From Nitrobacter sp963807355 (GTDB taxonomy: Bacteria > Pseudomonadota > Alphaproteobacteria > Rhizobiales > Xanthobacteraceae): a DNA stretch of 64,000 nt. The stretch spans positions 61,837 through 125,836 of the forward strand of contig CAWEBX010000033.1 of assembly GCA_963807355.1 (NCBI GenBank), in the 5' to 3' direction. The notes beneath the pieces are model-generated. The model did not search any database, was not told the origin of the DNA, and saw only the letters and a list, made by a program, of their open reading frames with translations. A program made the position numbers and the translations under genes. This document shows, piece by piece, positions 57,475-64,000 of this stretch. Numbering within the stretch: the first letter of the stretch is position 1; the number at the start of each line of letters is the position of its first letter.

Positions 57475-59190
57475 ATGTCTCAACGTCCATCTTTTCTGGT
57501 CGACGCTTCCAAGGCCATTCGCCCTGGCTTCGCAACGGCCATTGTGTTCAGCTTCTTCATAAATCTGCTGGCGTTCGTGGGGCCCCTGTACATGCTCCAG
57601 GTGTACGATCGGGTTTTGGGCAGTCGAAACATGGGCACGCTGGTTGCGCTGACCCTCATCGCGGGCTTTCTCCTGATCGTGTATGCGGCTCTGGAGAAGA
57701 TCCGATCTTCCATCCTTGTCAGGCTTGGTCTTCTGTTTGCCGACAAGGCAAAGAATCCGTTGTTTGATACGGTCCTGCGCGGCACGATTGTTCAGCAAGG
57801 CACAAGCCAGGCGCAGGCTTTAAGAGACCTCGACACAATTCGCGAGTTCTTGACTGGCACAGGCCTCATAGCATTCTGCGACGCGCCCTGGGTTCCTGTG
57901 TTCGTTGGTGGATGTTTCATTATGCATCCCTGGTTCGGTTACGTGGCCGGCGTGGGGGCGTTGCTCATTTTTGCGTTAGCGTTGGCCAACGAGCTATTGA
58001 CGCGTAATCAATTGAAGGACGCGTCTCGCAGTTCGGTCCTGGCCCATTCGTACGCAGCAGCTACGTTCCGGAACGCTGACGTGCTTTATGCCATGGGCAT
58101 GTTGAAGGGCTTACGGGACCGTTGGTCCGATCTACATAGGGAAGGCTTGCAATTGCAGGCAGGCGCCAGTGATCGGGCCGGTTTTCTTGTGGCATTCAGC
58201 AAGTTCGTTCGAGCTTTTCTTCAAATTGCGATACTCGGAATTGGTGCGTATCTGACGGTCAATCAGGAGACCTCGGCAGGGGCGATGGTCGCGGCCTCGA
58301 TCATTATGGGGCGCGCACTTGCCCCGGTCGAAATAGTCGTCGGTCAATGGAAGACATTTTTGGCAGCTCGCTCTGCCTACGAGCGTATAAGCAAGCTCGT
58401 GAAAATGCTTCCGGAGGAAGGTGAGAAGATCGCTCTTCGTCCGCCCCAAGGATTGATCTCAGTCGAGAATATTGTCGTAATTCCCCCCGGCGGAAAGGAG
58501 CCCGTTATCCGGGAAGTCTCCTTCGCTCTGCAGCCTGGTGAGGTCTTGGGAATTATAGGTCCGAACGCAGCAGGTAAGTCCAGCTTGGCACGAGCGTTGG
58601 TTGGGGTGTGGCGACCCGCCATTGGGAAAGTCAGAATTGACGGATCTGAGTTGGCTCATTGGAATCGCGATCAGCTTGGCCCCTTTATCGGATATCTTCC
58701 GCAAGACATTGAGTTGTTTTCCGGTACGCTTGCAGAAAACATTTCCCGGTTCGGCGAGCATGACGAAGAGAAGCTGTTTGCTGCGGCCGAAATGGGTGGA
58801 GTTCACGAGTTGATTCAAGGCTTGCCCGATGGTTACAACACCAAGGTAGGTGAAGGAGGACTTGCCCTGTCGGGTGGGCAGCGGCAGCGTATAGGCTTGG
58901 CTCGCGCGCTGTATGGAAAGCCACCGCTCGTGATACTCGATGAACCAAATGCGAGCCTCGACTCGGAAGGCGAAGCTGCCCTGATGCAGGCGATCCAGGC
59001 GCTGAAGCGAGCACGCTCGACCGTTGTCGTTGTATCGCACAAGACCGCCATGCTGGCTGCGGTGGACAAGTTGCTAGTGCTTGAGGCGGGACGGGTATCG
59101 GCGTTCGGCGGTCGTGTTGAGGTGCTTTCTAGATTGATGGGCGGGTCGAAAATCGGGGTGGTCGCCAATGGTGCAACAGCCGTCCGATAG
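57475..59190 (+). CDS. Type I secretion ABC transporter (PrtD-type permease/ATPase)
   Basis: 571 residues: a six-helix membrane domain (ATAIVFSFFINLLAFVGPLY, then GTLVALTLIAGFLLIVYAAL) followed by an ATPase domain. Walker A is GIIGPNAAGKSSLARALVG, the signature LALSGGQRQRIGLARALYG and Walker B PLVILDEPNASLDSEGEAAL; the H-loop is VVVSHKT. No N-terminal peptidase domain is present, as in PrtD/HasD. It dimerises in the inner membrane and, with HlyD and an outer-membrane TolC (not seen here), exports a protein with a C-terminal signal. HlyD follows after 8 bp. Confidence 0.92.
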   Translation: MSQRPSFLVDASKAIRPGFATAIVFSFFINLLAFVGPLYMLQVYDRVLGSRNMGTLVALTLIAGFLLIVYAALEKIRSSILVRLGLLFADKAKNPLFDTVLRGTIVQQGTSQAQALRDLDTIREFLTGTGLIAFCDAPWVPVFVGGCFIMHPWFGYVAGVGALLIFALALANELLTRNQLKDASRSSVLAHSYAAATFRNADVLYAMGMLKGLRDRWSDLHREGLQLQAGASDRAGFLVAFSKFVRAFLQIAILGIGAYLTVNQETSAGAMVAASIIMGRALAPVEIVVGQWKTFLAARSAYERISKLVKMLPEEGEKIALRPPQGLISVENIVVIPPGGKEPVIREVSFALQPGEVLGIIGPNAAGKSSLARALVGVWRPAIGKVRIDGSELAHWNRDQLGPFIGYLPQDIELFSGTLAENISRFGEHDEEKLFAAAEMGGVHELIQGLPDGYNTKVGEGGLALSGGQRQRIGLARALYGKPPLVILDEPNASLDSEGEAALMQAIQALKRARSTVVVVSHKTAMLAAVDKLLVLEAGRVSAFGGRVEVLSRLMGGSKIGVVANGATAVR

Positions 59191-59198
59191 GTGGGACG

Positions 59199-60492
59199 AT
59201 GCAGAAGAACTCCGTTCCGGACTGGAGAGTCCCGGCCACCGCTGGCTACGTCGTCATAGTCGGCACTTTTCTCGTGCTGGGTGGATGGTCCGCCTTTGCT
59301 CGGCTGGATAGTGCGGTCACCGCCCCGGGAGTTGTGTCCGCGGAAACCAACCGCAAGACTGTCCAGCATCTGGAGGGTGGTATCGTTCGCGAAATCCACG
59401 TTCGCGAGGGACAACACGTGCAAGCCGGGCAGGTCTTGTTCCGACTGGATCTTACCCAGCCAAAGGCTGGATATGAGCTGCAGCGAAACCAACTGGATTC
59501 AGCGATCGCCCAGGAAGCGCGTTTGATCGCCGAACGGGATGGCCAGGACCAAATAACATTTCATCAGGAACTGCTTGATCGTGCCGACGATCCAAACGTC
59601 AAGCGGGCGATTGCCGACCAAGTGGCTCAGTTTGAGGGGAGGAAGGACTCTCTCAAAGGTCAGGTCCAAATACTTGACGCCAGGATCGATCAATATCGAT
59701 CGGAGATCGAAGGTTTAAAGCAGGAGCGAAGCGGAACGGCCAATCAGCTTAAGTTTGTGAATGAGGAATTGGTTGACGTCCATTATCTATTTGAAAAGCA
59801 GCTAACTCAGAAAAGCCGATTGATGGCGCTTGAGCGCGAAAGGAGCCGCCTGGAAGGCTTGATTGGGCGCTCAACTGCGGATGAATCAAAGGCCCGGAAC
59901 GGCATCGAAGAAGCGCGTCTGCAGATCCGACAACTCCGCCAAAAGTTCCAGGAGGATGTCGCCAACTCCATGCTCGAAACTCGACAGAAGATCAATGATC
60001 TTAGTGAGAAAGTAAGAGTTCGCGCAGGACGTTCTGTCTCGAGTGGCCATCTTGTCTCCCAGCTCAGGCGTTGCACAAAATCTGCGGGTCTTTACCATTG
60101 GCGGAGTAGTCAAAGCGGGTGAGCCCATGGTCGACGTGGTCCCCGAGCACGACGACCTCATTGTGCAGGCGCACGTGCAACCCCAGGATACGGAAAACCT
60201 TCGGCCTGGTATGCCAGCGGAAGTGAGGTTCTCATCATTTCAAACGCGTATCCTTCCGATCATTGTGGGGAAGGTAGAGAGTGTCTCACGCGATCGCATG
60301 ATAGACGAACAGACCAAACAACCATACTTTCTTGCTCAGATTGTCGTGGAAGACACACCACCGTTCGTGAAAGATCATTTGTCAGCTGGAATGCCCGCGG
60401 ACGTGATATTTCCCACCGGCGAACGAACGGTCCTTGATTATTTGGTCCGCCCGCTCAAAGACCGTCTGCGAGGCGTAATGCGTGAGAAGTGA
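59199..60492 (+). pseudogene. HlyD-family membrane fusion protein, frameshifted
   Basis: MQKNSVPDWRVPATAGYVVI, then a single transmembrane helix and the lipoyl-like hairpin VQHLEGGIVREIHVREGQHV. A long coiled coil spans about residues 90-280. At about 60020 one extra C shifts the frame. The beta-barrel C domain continues as AQDVLSRVAILSPSSGVAQN, NLRVFTIGGVVKAGEPMVDV and the conserved FLAQIVVEDTPPFVKDHLSA to VLDYLVRPLKDRLRGVMREK. Restored length is about 430, normal for PrtE/HlyD. Both parts are well conserved. Confidence 0.8.
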
Positions 60493-60516
60493 TTGGAGCA
60501 AGCGCCATAGGAGCGC

Positions 60517-60800
60517 CTAAATTTGCCTATGGGCTAGCGCCGGTCCATGTTCACGACTTGCCTGGCTCGCGACCACGCCCATTATCCCTTTGATGAGGGA
60601 AAATTCGGCCAGCAGATCGCGGGCGCGGATCAATAAGTCCGGCCGCGGCCAGTCGGCGTCGGGCGTACGTTGCATGAGTCTGTTGCACGAGCGAGCGGAG
60701 GATCATCTGATCAAGACTGATCAACGCCAGTTTGACCACGTCGTAGTCGGTTGGCTTCGTTGTACTTGTTCCACTTACAATAACCGGCGCGGAGTCACCG
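60517..60800 (-). other. Probable decayed hypothetical gene
   Basis: Minus-strand DYDVVKLALISLDQMILRSL, then VQQTHATYARRR shifts frame at about 60650 to DWPRPDLLIRARDLLAEFSL, IKGIMGVVASQASREHG and a stop at 60517. No start and no family could be assigned. The plus strand here appears non-coding. Confidence 0.35.
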
Positions 60801-61158
60801 GAGTGGCGGTTCGTGACGCGCATCCGACTGTTTCGATGTCCCGGTCTTCGTACTCGAAAAATTTCTTGTAAGCCCACCTCGCATCGCGTCGCCAGATTTT
60901 TCCGGAAGCGAGCTGATCGATCGTCTGGGATGATCACCGTCAAGCCGCTCGTTTTAGCGTTTGTCGCCACTCGTCCGTTTGATTGTTCGATCGGGCAGTC
61001 ATTCGCGATCATTGCCGATACCATACCCACACTTTTCTCACGTACAGTAAACTTAATGCTTCCTTAACAACGGCCGCCCGTACAGCTTGAAATTATTATT
61101 AAATAGCCGTATTTTTGTCACCAATCCATCGTGCTTCTTTCACTTTGAAAGGACCGTC

Positions 61159-61464
61159 ATGATCTTTGACTTTGAAGGATTAACTATCGACGACCTGTTT
61201 AAGCTGCACACTGAACTGTCTGCGGTGCTAACCGAAAAACTGATCGCCAAAAAGGCTGCGCTTGATAAGCGACTGCGGCGACTGCATCCGCTCGATGATC
61301 GCGAGATCACGCGAGCACGTCGGCCTTACCCTTCGGTGAAAGCAAAATTTCGGAATCCGGATCAACCGTTAGAAACTTGGTCAGGACGGGGCAGGCGCCC
61401 ATGCTGGCTAATTGCGCAACTGAAGTCGGGCAAGCGGATCGACGACCTTCGCATCGCGGGTTAG
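61159..61464 (+). CDS. H-NS family nucleoid-associated protein
   Basis: 101 residues: an N-terminal oligomerisation coiled coil (LFKLHTELSAVLTEKLIAKK) and the C-terminal DNA-binding motif FRNPDQPLETWSGRGRRPCW, then LIAQLKSGKRIDDLRIAG. TWSGRGRRP is the minor-groove hook of this family. The start at 61159 follows GAAAGGA. An AT-rich promoter region precedes it. Such proteins silence foreign AT-rich DNA, so it may act on the surrounding accessory regions. Confidence 0.85.
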   Translation: MIFDFEGLTIDDLFKLHTELSAVLTEKLIAKKAALDKRLRRLHPLDDREITRARRPYPSVKAKFRNPDQPLETWSGRGRRPCWLIAQLKSGKRIDDLRIAG

Positions 61465-61950
61465 GTGACTTGGCTGAAGCGAGCGGTTTTATGTTGGAGA
61501 AAGATGCTGCTCGAAATTAAGGCGTCCCAACCGCCGCATTCGTGCCCTGGCACCACTGGACCCAATATTCGTGCTCCTCGCAGAAAGCGGCAGCGTCGGT
61601 AGTTCGCGCAGCTTTGCCGCTGAGGTTGGAATTGTTGGCCCCGTCTGCCACAAAACCCCGTCAAGAGCAAAAGCAATGGGTTCCACCCGCTCGTTTGACC
61701 GATGTGAAGCCCACCCTGCTTTAAACTCACGCTTAGGCAGCTCGTTCGAATTCCTGCCGTGGGAGCCGGAATGCCTCACTTGACCTGGCGGCTTTCGGGT
61801 GGATACCGTTTGCGAGCATGTGAGTGGCTGTGCATGGAACCGTAGCCGGGCGAGGGCAGTCTTACGATCCAGCGTGCCCATTGTGCTGGGAAACATAGAT
61901 TGTCGTACCACCGGCATGTGACAGCACCAGATCATCGACCTACGCCCGGC
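61465..61950. other. Region without a recognisable gene
   Basis: About 490 bases between the H-NS gene and the HsdS fragment. A long minus-strand frame (61489-62043) is open but has low-complexity character and no family similarity I can see. Confidence 0.3.
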
Positions 61951-62180
61951 CTGAGCGAAGTTTCCTTTGTCCCCAAGCCAGCGGTCAGCGAACGTACCGG
62001 AGAGATTGAGACACCCAAGTTCGTCCCTTCGGCGAAGTCTCAAAAGGTTATACTCACTTCCGGACTGGCGACGTGATTTTTGCGAAGGTCACGCCGTGCA
62101 TGGAGAACGGCAAGATCGCAGTAGCGCGGGAAAGCTTGCGAACGATCTGGCCTGCGCTTCAACTGAATTTCATGTCCTCC
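61951..62180 (+). pseudogene. hsdS: Type I restriction specificity subunit (HsdS) fragment
   Basis: LSEVSFVPKPAVSERTGEIE, then a shift and GEVSKGYTHFRTGDVIFAKV, TPCMENGKIAVAR are hallmark HsdS target-recognition residues (ITPCMENGK). A second shift leads to STEFHVLRP. Similarity stops at about 62178, where antisense integrase sequence begins. Both ends of the gene are missing. Confidence 0.6.
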
Positions 62181-62780
62181 GGCCACCCCGCGTCCCGACA
62201 GGATACCGCGCCTCGAAGGCGGCAATGTCGTCCTCATTCCAAGTACGAAAGCCATCGGTCTTGCCGGACAGGTTTTGATAGCGATCCGGCGGTGAGGGTG
62301 GCGTGAGGCCGCGCTAGATCGTGCCGCCCGGTCAAACGACCCTGTTACTTTAGCAGCCGCCGCGGCCGAAGCCAGATCACCTCGGGACAACCACGTTGCT
62401 CGTAATGCGCTGCCTCGACCAGGTGTGGCGCGTGGCTATGCGGAAGAACACCAGCGGATTATGGCCCATGTCTGTCGTAGCGTACAGCTCGGCATACTGG
62501 CGCCAGATCGGCGAACGTGCCGCTGTCTCTTTCCGCCTTTCGCTCGACAGGGTCTTTGCCTTCCGCGACGTCGAGCATCACGCTTGCCGCGAGCCGACGC
62601 GCGTCGGCTAACCCGATCATGCGCGCGTCACCGACATGAAGCCATGGCGGCCTGCCGCTGCGACGATAGATTACTTTCCACGCCTTCTTGCCTGTCGGTC
62701 GAACGCATAACGCGAGCTCCGGACATCGCTCGTCCCCAGATCATCTCCTCCAGTATTCTCTTAGTCTGGGGCGGCGTGGC
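62180..62780 (-). pseudogene. Tyrosine integrase remnant
   Basis: Minus-strand pieces: VIYRRSGRPPWLHVGDARMI, GLADARRLAASVMLDVAEGK, DPVERKAERDSGTFADLA (arm and core-binding domains), then after a shift QYAELYATTDMGHNPLVFFR, and near 62280 GKTDGFRTWNEDDIAAFEAR, YPVGTR (start of the catalytic domain). The catalytic half is cut off by the HsdS junction at about 62180. Confidence 0.5.
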
Positions 62781-62999
62781 ATGCCTTAGTCACATTGTTT
62801 TTGGAACAATAGCCGCGCCGGTGGTGAAAGCGATCCCAAGATGCAAAAAAAACCCCGCCGCCGGATGAAGTAGAGCTGCTCTCGGCTTTCCCCTGTCAAT
62901 CGGCGCCGAAGTTTGACCCCGTATTGGAGTGGGCCCCTGGTGCCGGACGGGTAAGCAGAGTTGGATTGACCGGGTGGCCGGGCTTTTGGAGAAAAGCCC

Positions 63000-63350
63000 A
63001 TGCCGAGACACCGATCCCACAGCGTTGAGTTTAAGCGCCAGGTCGCTCAGGAGTTTCTGAGTGGCGAGACGCTTCACGGCCTGGCCAAGCGCCACGACCT
63101 TTCGCGTAACCTGATCCGCATCTGGGTCGAAAAGTACGAGACCGGCGCGCTGGACGACGACGCGCGCGCTGCAGATCTGGTCCAGGAATACGAAGCGCGG
63201 ATCGCCGCGCTCGAGCGGTTGGTCGGCCGTCAGGCGCTCGAGCTGGAGTTTTTAAAAGGGGCTCTGAAAAGCGCACCCCGGCAGAGAAGCGCGACTACAT
63301 CCGTGATCACCGGCCCCGCGGTCTGTCCATCGCTGAAGGATGCCGGCTGA
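63000..63350 (+). CDS. IS3-family transposase OrfA
   Basis: 116 residues, MPRHRSHSVEFKRQVAQEFL, with a helix-turn-helix (LHGLAKRHDLSRNLIRIWVE) and a leucine-zipper-like helix (RIAALERLVGRQALELEFLK). OrfA overlaps OrfB in the -1/+1 arrangement typical of IS3, with candidate slippery runs tttttaaaagggg and gaaaagc at 63249-63272. Confidence 0.85.
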   Translation: MPRHRSHSVEFKRQVAQEFLSGETLHGLAKRHDLSRNLIRIWVEKYETGALDDDARAADLVQEYEARIAALERLVGRQALELEFLKGALKSAPRQRSATTSVITGPAVCPSLKDAG

Positions 63351-64000
63351 TGGGCATCGCGCGATCAACCTATTATGATGCGCCTGCGGCGCGCATGGGC
63401 GATATCGAGCTATTGAACGCAATCACCGCGATCTGCGACGAGTTCGAAGCCTATGGCTGGCGCCGCGTGCAGGCGGCGCTTCGCCATCGCGGCGTGATCG
63501 CCAACCACAAGCGGATCAAGCGCCTGATACGCGAGCACAATCTGCAGCCGCGCCGCCGCAGGCGTTATATCGCCACCACCGACAGTGACCATGATCAGCC
63601 CATCTTCCCGGATCGTTCGAAGGGTACCGTCCTTGATGGCCCGGACCAGCTCTGGGTAGCGGACCTGACCTACATCGCCGTCATCGGCGGCTTTGCCTAT
63701 GTGGCGATCATCCTCGACGCCTGGTCACGCCGCGTCGTCGGCTATGCGATCGGCAGGTCGATCGACGCGCGGCTCGCGCTCGCGGCGCTGAAGGTGGCGA
63801 TCGAGCGACGGCGCCCGCGACCAGGATGCATTCAGTCATTCGGACCGCGGATCGCAATACGCGTCTGGTATCTATCAAGCATTGCTGGCGGCCCATGACT
63901 TGGTCGGCTCGATGAGCCGGCGCGGAAACCCGTACGACAACGCCAAGGCGGAGAGCTTCATGAAGACACTCAAGGTCGAAGCGGGTCTATCCGATGGCGT
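63272..64000 (+). pseudogene. IS3-family transposase OrfB, frameshifted and partial
   Basis: The frame reads RTPAEKRDYIRDHRPRGLSI, then MGIARSTYYDAP and YGWRRVQAALRHRGVIANHK. The DDE core has QLWVADLTYIAVIGGFAYV (first Asp). At about 63832 one extra base shifts the frame, after which SHSDRGSQYASGIYQALLA (second Asp) and NPYDNAKAESFMKTLKVEAG (catalytic Glu) continue to the window end. The break falls within the conserved HSDRG motif. Confidence 0.75.

Larger units (their letters stand above)
62900..64000 (+). mobile_element. IS3-family insertion sequence, cut by the window end
   Basis: Two overlapping transposase frames (orfA 63000-63350, orfB from about 63272) define an IS3 element. The left end probably lies near 62900-62940; the inverted repeat could not be matched because the right end is outside the window. 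Confidence 0.65.

Noticed and set aside
61489..62043. 184-residue minus-strand frame
   Set aside because: It overlaps the recognisable HsdS fragment on the other strand and lacks any motif.
46465..64000. Third att copy closing element B
   Set aside because: I looked for the tRNA-Phe 3' sequence (ggttcgatcccgcc...ctgggcacca) and found none on the right, so the B border is unproven.

Overview
The window reads as a chromosomal segment of an alphaproteobacterium of the Bradyrhizobium type (Nitrobacteraceae). The signs are a metF-metH pair, the maf-yacG overlap, HWE-type histidine kinase and H-NS-like genes, DUF1236-type secreted proteins, and dispersed palindromic repeats of the 'gagcatgat...atcatgctc' kind. 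This is inferred from protein character only; no database was searched.

Layout. (1) 1-10.5 kb is core chromosome: the end of metF, metH, a truncated PAS gene, glpK, a secreted protein, a thiolase, a secreted lysozyme-like protein, maf-yacG and tRNA-Phe. (2) 10.5-37.4 kb is a genomic island bounded by a 47-bp direct repeat of the tRNA-Phe 3' end (10486-10532 and 37317-37363), with a tyrosine integrase just inside the right repeat. Its left part is debris: a frameshifted IS481, a HEPN-like gene, a KAP P-loop NTPase and a P4-type primase. Its middle is arsenic/metal cargo: a c-type lipoprotein, an APC permease, DoxX, arsR-arsI-acr3-arsC, a DUF1259 protein and a cation diffusion exporter. Its right part is a replication/integration module (element A). 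(3) 37.4-46.5 kb is element B, a second copy of the same module, head-to-head with A and much more decayed. (4) 46.5-55.3 kb is a patchwork of small secreted proteins and truncated genes: ParB-like, HWE kinase, exonuclease III, AIPR abortive-infection protein, integrase, LuxR and IS5 remnants. (5) 55.3-61.5 kb is a type I secretion locus (XRE regulator, repeat protein, ABC exporter, HlyD adaptor) followed by an H-NS family gene. (6) 61.5-64 kb holds HsdS and integrase remnants and an IS3-family element cut by the window end.

Most notable are elements A and B. They share a gene order: tyrosine recombinase, hypothetical protein, Toprim primase, SF2-like helicase, a short 'WLETKLAP' protein, a variable cargo slot, a conserved non-coding block, two small DNA-binding proteins and a coiled-coil protein with a conserved 'PCWVYRYPG' tail. 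This looks like one family of integrative elements that I cannot match to a named family.

A caution runs through the window. Many otherwise well-conserved genes (maf, arsI, arsC, HlyD, XRE and others) carry single-base frameshifts, often in short homopolymers. Long genes such as metH, glpK, the A helicase and the ABC exporter are intact. Real decay and base-calling errors cannot be told apart from the sequence alone.
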